A stretch of DNA of 42,791 bases from CAKSQF01 sp051868045. Its GTDB lineage: Bacteria; Bacillota; Clostridia; Oscillospirales; CAG-272. Of the stretch, positions 1-8,600 are shown one piece after another. Under the pieces are notes generated by a model. That model was not told where the DNA came from and ran no database searches. It worked only from the letters and a program-made list of their open reading frames with translations. The position numbers and the translations under genes are program-made. The number at the start of each line of letters is the position of its first letter. The first letter of the stretch is position 1. The stretch is from assembly GCA_051868045.1 (NCBI GenBank), contig JBJDZN010000013.1:1-42791 (forward strand), written 5' to 3'.

Positions 1-2
1 TC

Positions 3-482
3 AGGATGGTCGTGGACAAGATCGCCGACCTCTTCCTTGAACAGATGATGGGTCTGATGATGCAGTCCCAAAGTGTTCCAGAAATTCTCGGCGTTGCCAA
101 GAAGAACGGCGCACACGAGGACTTCAATCTGAGCATTGCCGAGAACCGTGACAAGATCGACTTTGACCGCAAGTGGGATCATATCCGCACCAAACTCGGT
201 AAGCCCTTATCGTTGGACGAGCTTGCCGTTTCCGATCCTTCTGCTCTTGAAAACGGACGGAGCATGTTTGATTCAAGCGATGATGAATACGAAGCGCTTG
301 AGAATCAATTTCTTGATACATTGAACGGAGCAGATCGTGAAATATATCTCATGCGCAAGCAAGGGCTTACGCAGAAAGAAATCGCAGAGCGCCTTGGCTA
401 CAAGTCACACAGCGCGGTTACCAAGCGCATGGAGATAATGAAGAAAGCGCTCATTGATTTCTGCGCCGATTTCAACAACTGA
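3..482 (+). CDS. Sigma-factor-like helix-turn-helix protein, probably 5'-partial
   Basis: The visible part is about 158 residues. The C-terminal 50 residues form a sigma-70 region-4-like helix-turn-helix: a DREIYLMRKQGLTQKEIAE segment, then GYKSHSAVTKRME, as in small sigma-like regulators of conjugative and plasmid elements. The first Met codon (base 6) has no room for a ribosome site and the frame is open to the window edge, so the gene probably starts upstream. A strong terminator follows the stop at once. The neighbouring RepA-like ATPase gene supports a mobile-element origin. The role is inferred: transcriptional control of the element. No region 2 (core-binding) is visible, so it may not be a true sigma factor. 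Confidence 0.6.
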   Translation, partial: RMVVDKIADLFLEQMMGLMMQSQSVPEILGVAKKNGAHEDFNLSIAENRDKIDFDRKWDHIRTKLGKPLSLDELAVSDPSALENGRSMFDSSDDEYEALENQFLDTLNGADREIYLMRKQGLTQKEIAERLGYKSHSAVTKRMEIMKKALIDFCADFNN

Positions 483-501
483 ATACTTACGATTTCCTAT
501 T

Positions 502-533
502 GCCCTTCGGAGTAAAATCCGAGGGGCTTTTTT
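502..533 (+). terminator. Intrinsic terminator of the HTH gene
   Basis: A 10-base-pair stem (502-511 with 518-527, one G-U pair) with a 6-base loop is followed by six T residues. It begins 20 bases after the stop of the helix-turn-helix gene. Confidence 0.85.
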
Positions 534-539
534 ATTGCC

Positions 540-967
540 CAAAATAATTAAAAAACTTTTTTCACAGTCAGGAACATTTCGCCATTTTCATGTCGGGGTA
601 TATGTGGAGAGGTCAAAATGTTACTCTCCCGCCGTTCAAACGGCGACAACTGAATACCCCTGTCCCGGGATGATATGGGGGATACGGACTTGCCACAACA
701 GCAGATTGGCATCTGTGCCGATGAGGAAGGCGTGAAGTTCACGCTCCGAAAGGAACCGGCAAGCGAGTCGGAAGTATCCCACAGTACGCGGTCGAAGCGA
801 GCGCAGGAACATACCGGGATCAGTCAGATCGGAGAATGCGAGACGAAGCAAACTTCCTCTTGCGGAGTAGTGTGTTCTTCCGGTCGGTGCGGCAGTCAGG
901 CAAACCCGACGAAGGAGCCGCACTTAATGTGTTTTTGATCCGTGCCTTTTCGGTGCGGGTCTTTTTT
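540..967 (+). other. Long untranslated, hairpin-rich stretch upstream of the RepA-like gene
   Basis: No convincing protein gene lies here. The open frames have poor ribosome sites and resemble no family I know. Small hairpins are visible, for example the GCCGTT/AACGGC arms at 631-644 and the GCGTGA/TCACGC arms near 729-743. The stretch ends at a Rho-independent terminator (937-967). It could be a noncoding RNA or a regulatory leader for the element's replication gene. I cannot assign it to a known RNA family, and no clear promoter was seen. Confidence 0.3.
937..967 (+). terminator. Intrinsic terminator or attenuator upstream of the RepA-like gene
   Basis: A 10-base-pair stem with three G-U pairs (937-946 with 952-961) and a TTTTC loop is followed by six T residues. 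It has no protein gene directly before it, so it either ends a noncoding transcript or attenuates the RepA-like gene. Confidence 0.7.
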
Positions 968-1015
968 GTATTTATAAATACTGCTCTCACAATGCAGAGA
1001 AAGGAGATGAACATC

Positions 1016-1027
1016 ATGCAGATGTAA
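1016..1027 (+). other. Possible three-codon leader peptide (Met-Gln-Met)
   Basis: AAAGGAG at 1000-1006 is well spaced (9 bases) from ATG CAG ATG TAA. This minimal reading frame sits between the upstream terminator hairpin and several stable hairpins at 1028-1135 (for example CCGCACAC/GTGTGCGG near 1108-1129). That layout is typical of translation-sensing leaders. The assignment is speculative. Confidence 0.25.
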
Positions 1028-1153
1028 GCGGCAGAGAGCCGCCAGATTCGCCCCGTGTGGCGAGAAAACAAGTCCAGCGGGAACACTTGTCCCGCAAAAG
1101 AAACAACCGCACACAAACGCCGTGTGCGGGCAATTAAGAAAGGAGCTAATAGC

Positions 1154-1987
1154 TTGAAAAAACAAACGCTCACCGTCATCGACGGTGAAACACTGATGGA
1201 CGCACGACTTGCCCCGACGAAGTTTTGCGTCGACACCCTGCTCCCGCAGGGACTATCCATTCTTGCGGGCGCACCGAAGCTCGGGAAATCATGGCTGGTG
1301 CTCGACCTATGTGTGAAGATCGCCAAAGGCGAAGACTTCCTCGGTCAGAAAACACACAAAGGCACGACGCTGTATCTTTGCCTGGAGGACAGCCTGCGCC
1401 GGATTCAGGAGAGACTTTGCAACATCACCGATGATGTCCCCGGCAATGTCTTCTTCGCAACGCAGGCGGGGACGATGGCGGAAGGTCTGGAAGAACAAAT
1501 CCGTGACTTTGCCGGAGCGCATCCAGACCTCACCCTTGTGGTGATCGACACCTTCCAGCTCATCCGCAGGACGGACACGGAAGGTTCGTATGCCAACGAT
1601 TACGAAGAAGTCCGTGTGGTCAAACGGCTTGCGGATTCACTCGGCATTGCGATCCTGCTGGTACACCACCTCCGTAAGATGGGAGACAGCGACCCGCTGA
1701 ACAAGATTTCCGGTTCGACCGGAATCAGCGGTGCCACCGATGCCGTGTTTATCCTCGACAAGAGCCGACGGAGCGCCGACACCGCAACGCTCTTCTGTAC
1801 CGGCAGGGATATTCCGTACAGAGAGATGGAACTGCGACTCGGCAAGGAGATTCACACATGGGAAGCGGTAAGCGACAGTCTTGACACGCCCGAACTGCTT
1901 CTGCCTGACATGATCCCGAAAGTCAAGCTGATCGAGTTCCTGTGCGGGGAGGGGATGACAAAGAACCCGATCTATTTATCTATTTGA
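1154..1987 (+). CDS. RepA/AAA_25-type replication ATPase, C-terminally truncated
   Basis: This is a RecA-fold ATPase of the kind carried by conjugative and plasmid elements of Clostridia (RepA hexameric-helicase-like, AAA_25). The Walker A is GAPKLGKSW near residues 39-47. A Walker B-like LVVIDTFQLI and a VHHLRK sensor-like motif follow. The TTG start at 1154 is chosen because AGGAGC lies 8 bases upstream and similarity begins there; the longer frame from 1055 has no ribosome site. The protein follows the family to about LIEFLCGEG, then runs into unrelated residues and stops. The usual C-terminal roughly 80-100 residues are missing, so the gene is probably a remnant cut by a rearrangement near 1955-1985. 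Confidence 0.75.
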   Translation: MKKQTLTVIDGETLMDARLAPTKFCVDTLLPQGLSILAGAPKLGKSWLVLDLCVKIAKGEDFLGQKTHKGTTLYLCLEDSLRRIQERLCNITDDVPGNVFFATQAGTMAEGLEEQIRDFAGAHPDLTLVVIDTFQLIRRTDTEGSYANDYEEVRVVKRLADSLGIAILLVHHLRKMGDSDPLNKISGSTGISGATDAVFILDKSRRSADTATLFCTGRDIPYREMELRLGKEIHTWEAVSDSLDTPELLLPDMIPKVKLIEFLCGEGMTKNPIYLSI

Positions 1988-2671
1988 TTTTGAGCCATTG
2001 CATCTTGAACATAAAACCTGTAAATTGGAAGGAATGCTTTTCCCTCCTTTTGAAACAGGAATAATGTGATCAATATGTAATCCAACAAGATCAGGCATAT
2101 ATTTTCCACAAATTTGGCATGTATAATTATCTCTGGCAGCGATTTTATCACGCAATTCTTTTGTCATTAATCTTCGTTGATTTTTAGAAAAATATTCAGA
2201 CAATGTACTTTCAAAATCAATTTCTTCTAGTTTTTTATATCTCTCCACGATAAAAGCATAATCAGTTGTAAAAGTACCTTCTTCTTCTTTTACAGAATAG
2301 GGATGTCTTACATAATTTTGTTGTCGATATCTGGTTTTTTTCCTATAAAACGAAAAAATAAACATATTGTTTTCATCTAAACATATTTCATACTGCTTTC
2401 GTCTCTGCTTTTTAAATATACTATTTTGAATCTTTCTTTCACATTCATTTTTCCAATAATCCAAATTATCAATGGCTCTGTTAATCTCTGTCAATCCATT
2501 ATTTATCAGATATTGATCAATATAATCCCGTATGTCGGGTTGTCTTTTTGATGTTATATCAAACTCGATTTTTATATATGGAAACTTGAATGGAGATGCG
2601 AAATATATATATAATATAGAGATAAGAAATAAAAACAAAAATATTAGAAAACAAATAATTAAAGCATCCAT
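1976..2671 (-). CDS. Membrane-anchored HNH endonuclease
   Basis: The protein has 231 residues. Residues about 4-25 form one hydrophobic membrane segment. The middle is a Lys/Tyr-rich region without a recognised domain. The C-terminus (about 170-231) is a classic HNH nuclease: zinc ligands C185xxC188 and C221xxC224, and the catalytic HIDH at 199-202 followed by IPVSKGG and NLQVLCSRCN. It would cut DNA, possibly in defence or mobility. GGAGGG lies 7 bases before the ATG. The gene is strikingly AT-rich compared with everything around it, which indicates recent acquisition. Its end overlaps the truncated ATPase gene tail to tail, placing it at the mobile-element junction. Only about 20 bases separate its start from the tRNA terminator, so it may depend on readthrough from the tRNA. 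Confidence 0.75.
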   Translation of the reverse strand: MDALIICFLIFLFLFLISILYIYFASPFKFPYIKIEFDITSKRQPDIRDYIDQYLINNGLTEINRAIDNLDYWKNECERKIQNSIFKKQRRKQYEICLDENNMFIFSFYRKKTRYRQQNYVRHPYSVKEEEGTFTTDYAFIVERYKKLEEIDFESTLSEYFSKNQRRLMTKELRDKIAARDNYTCQICGKYMPDLVGLHIDHIIPVSKGGKSIPSNLQVLCSRCNGSKSNR

Positions 2672-2691
2672 GAATTGCCCTCCAATATTAT

Positions 2692-2733
2692 CAAATAAAA
2701 GAGCCTAATACTTTTAGTCCATATTTAGGCTCT
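2692..2733 (-). terminator. Terminator of tRNA-Ser
   Basis: A 9-base-pair stem (AGAGCCTAA at 2700-2708 with TTAGGCTCT at 2725-2733) is followed on the minus strand by TTTATTTG. It sits just past the CCA end of the tRNA. Confidence 0.7.
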
Positions 2734-2737
2734 TGTT

Positions 2738-2826
2738 TGGCGGAGAGGAAGGGATTCGAACCCTTGTGGGGTTGCCCCCAAACGGTTTTCAAGACCGCCT
2801 CGTTATGACCGCTTCGATACCTCTCC
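2738..2826 (-). tRNA. tRNA-Ser (anticodon UGA)
   Basis: The minus strand folds as a class II tRNA with a long variable arm. The acceptor stem pairs GGAGAGG with CCTCTCC, the anticodon loop reads CTTGAAA, the T-arm has GGTTCGAATCC, and CCA is encoded. The anticodon UGA reads UCA and related serine codons. A decayed mobile element and an AT-rich nuclease gene lie on its 3' side, the usual place for tRNA-targeted integration. Confidence 0.95.
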
Positions 2827-2976
2827 ATATATGAACTGCCGTGTGGCAGATTTCATCGGTTATTCAATTGTTTTAGAAATTCTTTTAGAAATGCGCTTTT
2901 GTGTTGCCTTCGGAGTGCCGAAAAAGTCAGGTGTTACAAGGCTTTTCAAGGTTTTTGCGTCCGCATGGATCGCAAA

Positions 2977-3037
2977 TTTTCAAGACCGCCGGTTTTCGGC
3001 AAAGCCGATAACCTTTGACCGCTTCGATATCCCTCCA
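2977..3037 (-). pseudogene. Relic of a second tRNA-Ser (5' half)
   Basis: Two 14-base blocks are identical to the adjacent intact tRNA-Ser: TTTTCAAGACCGCC (2977-2990, anticodon arm) and TGACCGCTTCGATA (3016-3029, D arm). A CCCTCCA block at 3031-3037 corresponds to the acceptor strand. About 25 unrelated bases replace the 8-base linker between the D and anticodon arms, and no variable or T arm follows. It cannot fold as a working tRNA. It may be a recombination scar or a degenerate duplicate. The rest of 2827-3150 shows nothing coding that I recognise. Confidence 0.6.
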
Positions 3038-3159
3038 CAGTATTGTTTATTTTACCACATTTCTTTCCCTTTGTCAAGACCTTCCCTATAAAAAAGTTTC
3101 ATTCACAATAAATTCAAAAAATATCTGACTAAAATTCATAGTATTGTCCGGTTCATTTA

Positions 3160-3188
3160 TTGATTCTCACCAAAATTTATGGTAGAAT
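3160..3188 (+). promoter_or_regulatory. Promoter of the MoxR-DUF58-transglutaminase operon
   Basis: TTGATT and TAGAAT are separated by 17 bases in an AT-rich stretch, 54 bases before the MoxR start codon. Confidence 0.65.
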
Positions 3189-3241
3189 AAATTGGTTAAA
3201 TATCATTTCACACAAAATAAGATTTCGGAGGATCCCAAAAA

Positions 3242-4261
3242 ATGAATCAGACAGATACCGCAAAGAAAAGCGACAGCCCTTCGGCAAAGGCGATGGCACT
3301 GGTGGACGAGGTGGAGAAAGTCGTCCTCGGCAAGCACAACGAAATCGTTATGCTGGTCTGCGCCCTGCTCTCCGGCTCTCACGTACTGATTGAGGACGTT
3401 CCCGGCGTGGGCAAGACAACCCTCGCCTCCGCTTTGGCAAAGGCGGCGGGACTTCGCTTCAAGCGTGCCCAGTTCACCCCCGATGTCATGGCGTCCGACA
3501 TCACCGGCTTCAACATTTACAGCCGCCAGACCGAAAAATTCGAGTACCGTGAGGGACTCTGTATGTGTAATCTGCTCCTCGGCGACGAGATCAACCGTGC
3601 CTCCCCCAAAACCCAGTCGGCACTGCTGGAGGCAATGGAGGAATCCCGTGTGACGGTGGACGGTGTAACCTATCCCCTTCCCTCCCCCTTCATGGTCATC
3701 GCCACCCAGAACCCCCAGGGCTTTGTGGGTACCTATCCCCTTCCCGAGGCACAGCTGGACCGTTTCGCCATGAAACTCTCCATGGGCTACCCCACCGAAG
3801 AACAGGAAACCGGTATCCTTATGGACAGACGGGGCATCAATCCCCTTGACAGCGTTGTCTCCGTCACCGATGAGAGTACCATCACCTCCATGCGGGATGC
3901 GGTTCTGAACGGTACGGTAGACGAAGAGGTCTGCAAGTACATCGTCGCCCTGATCGGGGCAACCCGTAAACATCCCTCCTTCTCCATGGGTGCCTCCCCC
4001 CGTGCCTCTCTGGCTCTGATGCGGACCTCCCAGGCATGGGCATTCCTGCACGGGCGGAACTATGTGACCCCCGAAGACGTAAAGGCGGTCTTCAAAAACG
4101 TGGTTTCCCACCGACCCATTCTGACCCAGGAAGCCAAACTGGCTCACACCACCGTGGATTCGGTTCTCACCGAGATTCTGCTCCGCACTCCCGTTCCCTT
4201 CAAGGGCAGCCGGACCCAGCAAACAGGCTCCGACAAGGACCATAATAAGGCGGCAGAATGA
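3242..4261 (+). CDS. MoxR-family AAA+ ATPase
   Basis: This 339-residue AAA+ ATPase belongs to the MoxR group, whose members act as chaperones or assembly factors for their gene neighbours. Walker A is GVGKTT (55-60), Walker B is LLGDEIN with the acid pair at about 115-116, the sensor is ATQNP, and SPRAS near the C-terminus is the sensor-2/arginine region. GGAGG stands 10 bases before the ATG. The last codons overlap the next gene (ATGA), so the two are translationally coupled. With the DUF58 and transglutaminase genes it forms the common MoxR - DUF58 - transglutaminase module. Its exact client is unknown but is likely at the cell envelope. Confidence 0.93.
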   Translation: MNQTDTAKKSDSPSAKAMALVDEVEKVVLGKHNEIVMLVCALLSGSHVLIEDVPGVGKTTLASALAKAAGLRFKRAQFTPDVMASDITGFNIYSRQTEKFEYREGLCMCNLLLGDEINRASPKTQSALLEAMEESRVTVDGVTYPLPSPFMVIATQNPQGFVGTYPLPEAQLDRFAMKLSMGYPTEEQETGILMDRRGINPLDSVVSVTDESTITSMRDAVLNGTVDEEVCKYIVALIGATRKHPSFSMGASPRASLALMRTSQAWAFLHGRNYVTPEDVKAVFKNVVSHRPILTQEAKLAHTTVDSVLTEILLRTPVPFKGSRTQQTGSDKDHNKAAE

Positions 4262-5673
4262 AAAACCAACGACTTCAAAATCTTCTGAAAGCCGTCGGCG
4301 GCTTTTTCAAGGGGATTTGGGTGCGGATCCGGAACCGGATCAAGGGGCAGAACAAGGAAGGAAACCAACCCGAGGGCAAGTTCCATCCCATGGGACGCTT
4401 CTGGTTCTACCTGCTTCTGATTGTTTTTGCCGTTATCTTCACCCAAGCCCTGCGCTCCACCGTTTCCTCGGTGATTCTGATCTTCCTGGTTCTGCTCCCC
4501 ATTACCTCCCTGCTATATCTGCTGCTGAGCATTCTGACGTTGAAGGTCTATCTGGATTCGGACGGCACTGAGGTGGAGAAAATGCGGGAGGTGGACTTCT
4601 CCCTGATTCTTGCCAACGAATCACCCCTGCCCTTCCCCTTTGTGGAGGCCATGATTTCGGTCCCCGAAGACGACGCCCTCCGCTGCGTACGGGAGCTGAC
4701 CCGACTGTCCCTGATCCCCTTCGGACGCTACGAAATCCGCAAAAAGCTGGCGTTTGCCTACCGCGGAGGCTACACCATCGGGGTGTCCGACATTTACGTT
4801 TACGACCTGTTCCGACTGTTCCGGCTGAGGCTGGATGTGAATCTGTTCCGGGAAATCTTCGTCATGCCCCGCAGACTCAGTCTGTCCGCCAAAGTGGGCT
4901 CCGAGGCGGTCAGCGAACAGACCGAGACCGTCAACCGTTATGCCGGCACCGACAACACCGAGATGACCGACATCCGGGACTATCGGATTGGCGATTCCCT
5001 GCGTTCCATTCACTGGAAGCTGTCCTCCAAGACCGAAGAACTTCAGGTCCGCCAGTATGCCCGCAACAGTGAGCGGCAGGCGATCATCTTCTGCGACACG
5101 GGCAGACGTTTTCCCATCGGGGACGAGCGTTTCACCGATGACGTGGGCGAATTCGTGGCAGACGGCATTATCGAGACCGCCATCGCCCTGACGCTCTACA
5201 CCCTGGAACAGCATTCGGGCAGTGTAACCCTTGTCTGGTTTGATTCCCGTTCGGAAACCGGCATTTTCGGCATTCGGCTGGAATCCGATGCCGATTTCGA
5301 CAGCATCTACCGTACCTTTGCCACTGCGCCCATCACCGACACCGCCGAGTCCCCGGGTGATCTTGCCGCTCTGGTGGCATCGGGCAGTGATCAGGTCACC
5401 TATCGGTTCGTAACCGGATGCGTGGATCATGCCCTGGCGGCATCCCTGTCCACCTTGACCATGCGGGGATCGGTGACTGCCGAGCTGTACACCTATCTGC
5501 CCATCGAAAAGGTCATGCCCTCCGCCAAAAAGGACTATTTTGACGAGCTGAATGCGGCGCAGTCGGCGATTGCCAGAACCGGCATCCGGATTCTGGATGC
5601 CCGGGACACCGATCTCTTCTCCGCCGAAAAATCCTCCTCTTTTGCAAAATCCGATGAAAAGGAGGAAGCATAA
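4258..5673 (+). CDS. DUF58 domain-containing membrane protein
   Basis: This 471-residue protein has a basic cytoplasmic N-terminus, two close membrane helices (about residues 45-100), and a DUF58 domain with the diagnostic RDYRIGDSLRSIHWKLSSK motif at about 240. DUF58 proteins have a von Willebrand A-like fold and accompany MoxR ATPases. Their biochemical role is not established. The start overlaps the MoxR stop by four bases, and the transglutaminase gene begins three bases after this stop. The C-terminal 30 residues are Ser/Lys/Glu-rich and probably disordered. Confidence 0.9.
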   Translation: MKNQRLQNLLKAVGGFFKGIWVRIRNRIKGQNKEGNQPEGKFHPMGRFWFYLLLIVFAVIFTQALRSTVSSVILIFLVLLPITSLLYLLLSILTLKVYLDSDGTEVEKMREVDFSLILANESPLPFPFVEAMISVPEDDALRCVRELTRLSLIPFGRYEIRKKLAFAYRGGYTIGVSDIYVYDLFRLFRLRLDVNLFREIFVMPRRLSLSAKVGSEAVSEQTETVNRYAGTDNTEMTDIRDYRIGDSLRSIHWKLSSKTEELQVRQYARNSERQAIIFCDTGRRFPIGDERFTDDVGEFVADGIIETAIALTLYTLEQHSGSVTLVWFDSRSETGIFGIRLESDADFDSIYRTFATAPITDTAESPGDLAALVASGSDQVTYRFVTGCVDHALAASLSTLTMRGSVTAELYTYLPIEKVMPSAKKDYFDELNAAQSAIARTGIRILDARDTDLFSAEKSSSFAKSDEKEEA

Positions 5674-5676
5674 GCC

Positions 5677-8600
5677 ATGAAAAACAAGAAAAAGAACCGG
5701 ACACAGGCACTCCTTGACGAACTGACAAGCGATCCTCCCGCCGCCGTGACCGAAAATCCCGCTCCTTCCGACAATCCGGATGCCAAAGATGCCGTCGGAG
5801 TCCCCCAAACAGAGAATTCCGACCTTCTTCCCGATGAAAAGGCGCAAAAAAAGCGGGAAAAAGCCGCCAAAAAGGCAGTAAAACAGCAGAAAAAGAAGGA
5901 AAAAGCCGAACGTCGGGCAATCCGCAGGCACGACAACGCCGTTCTGTACTCTCCCGATCGGATGAACGGCTTCAAGCTTTCCATTGTGCTGGGCTACTTC
6001 CTCCGCTTTTTCTCCATCGCCTTCTCCATCTTCGGAGTGGTGGTTCTGCTTGCCGACTCCTTCCTGATCACCGAGGTCAACTACTGGCTCCTGCTCCTGT
6101 ACGCCATCGTGGTCGTCAGTGCCTTCTCCCTGATTTTCATCGGCAGAAAGCTGATTCTGCCCGGACTCGGACTGCTTGCCGTCACGGTGGGAGGGATTAC
6201 CCTGTTTGCCGGCTCCCCTGCCGCCTTCTATGTGGGAGGCTTCATACAGGTCTTCAACCGATCCATGCAGAGGCTTGCCGATCTGGGATTTGCGGCTGCC
6301 GATTCCATCGCCATGCCGTCACTGGGCGGACTGACCACGGCAAATCCCAACGTAACCTACCTGTACGGCGGACTGTGTCTGCTGATTACGGTGCTTGCCG
6401 TCATTTTCTCCGCCTTTTCTGCCAAGCGGACCCGTCTCTTCCCCATGCTGATCTTCGGCGGCGGACTGTGCGTGATCTGCTTCACCTACAACCTCTGCAA
6501 CACCAACTTCGGCATTGCCTGCGTGCTGGCGGGACTTTGCTCGGCGGTGGTTCTGTCCACCTACGACAAGATTTACGCCGCCCACAAGCATTCCCGCAAG
6601 AGCCGCAGCTATTCGGGCTTCTCCTCCGCATTGGCAGGCGTCCTTGCCTTCGCCGTTCTCCTGCTGCCCTCCTCTGCGGTCAAAGAGCCCTGGGGCGATA
6701 TTTCGATCATCAGCGAACCCATGTCCACCCTCAGGATGGTGGTGACCACCATTCTGACCGGCGGAAATCCCAAGCTGAATGTCATGAACTCGCTGATCAA
6801 GAAGCGGTCTGCCGACATTGAGGACATGGAGTTTGACGATATTTCCCTGTTCACCGTCTCCTCCTACATCAGCCGTCAGAACCTCTACCTCAGAGGCTGG
6901 GTTGCCTCCGATTTCAACTACGAGGACGACTACTGGTCGATCCTGTCGGACGACGACTATCAGGAAATGATCAATGAGAGCCGCTACATCCGCTCGGGGC
7001 TGACAGGCGATGAGGTCAACTATCTGCTGACTTCCCTGTTCAACTCCTATTTTGACGTGCAGAATCTCCCCATTGACACCTGGTCGGGTTCCTCTGCCTA
7101 CGGTGTCTACTACACCCCCGTTGACGTTGCCTACACGGGCAACACGGGACTTTTGTACATCCTTCCCTCCTCCTATGTTCCCACCGTCGGGCTGTACGAA
7201 TACGGCTCCCGAACCGACAGGTACACCGAATCCGTCAGTCGGTATTCCGACGGTATCTACCAATCAAGCTGGCTGAACCTGAGAAAACAGTATTCCGCCG
7301 GCGCACTGACTCCCACCTACACCGATTCGGACTTCCCGGAGCTGGCGGAAACCCTGGCGTCGGTCTACGAACTGCTGGTCACCTTCTTCCAGAACAGCAA
7401 CCTCTTCACCCTTGAAGACGACGATATCCGTCTGCTGTATCTCTCCACCCTGAAGGAAGCGGGATATGCCGAAAATGTGGAAGCAGACCCCGACGATGTG
7501 ACGGCTTCGTTCTCCAAGCTGCCCTACTATCTCAGGGACCCTCTGAACAGCTTTCTCAATTCCGCCAACCGCAGGCAATGGGTGACAAACTATATTAACC
7601 AGATTGTGGAATATCGTGATTATGTCAAGTCATTCTATCTTGATTATCCAACCGACAGCGTCGGAATTGCCGAAGTTTCGGCGGAAATCAAGGAGGCATA
7701 CGATCAGGCGGATAACGATTACGATCGAGTCATGGCGGTCATCGACTACATGATTCTCAACTATACCTACTCCCTGACCCCCGAAAAGCCCTCCGGAACC
7801 TACGAAAGCGACCTGGATTCCTTCCTTCTGGAGACCAAGAACGGCTACTGTGTTCAGTTTGCCACGGCGGCGACCCTGCTACTGCGATCGCTGGGAATGC
7901 CCGCCCGCTACGTTCAGGGATACATAGCCAACAGTTCGGTGAAGACCACCGACGATGAGGGCAACGTCATTTACACCTCCAACGTTCTGGATTCGGACGC
8001 CCATGCCTGGGTTGAGGTCTGGATCGACGGCATGGGCTGGCGCACCTTTGACGTGACCCCCCAGTATTACGCCTCCCTCTACTACATTCCCCCGGCAAGC
8101 CCCGACAATCCTGACGATCCCAAGCAGGAAATCTCGGAGATTCTCGCCACCACCACAACCACCTCGCCTGAGGAAATCACCACGCCGATGACCTCCGAAA
8201 CCACGCCTGAAGTGACCACCTCCCCCGATTCCGATGAGAATGAAGCGGAGAAGACCGTGGACCCCAAGGTGATGATCACTACACTGTCTACCCTGCTCTG
8301 CGCCGCACTGCTCGCTCTGGTGATCTGGCTGCTGATCAGACGGTCCCGAAAGATTGCGGCAGGACGGAACTACTTTATTGAACGGGCAGTCTACGGCAAC
8401 TTTGAGGAAAGCGAGGATCTGGATCTGGTGTCCGGTACGCTGGGCGACGGAATCTATGACATGATGCGGATTCTGGGACGAAAGCCCAACGTCGGCGAGT
8501 CACCTCTTGAATTCGCCCATCGGGTCGATCACCCGAAGAAGCCCGAAACGCCTGCCGAAGAGAAGGCAATCGGACGGCAGCTCATGTGGGCACACACCTT

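Noticed and set aside
675..938. 87-codon frame in the hairpin-rich region before the RepA-like gene
   Set aside because: No good ribosome site or recognisable domain; it stops right at a terminator and overlaps hairpins.
4621..5931. Long minus-strand frame opposite the DUF58 and transglutaminase genes
   Set aside because: A shadow frame typical of GC-rich codon bias; the plus-strand proteins carry real domains.
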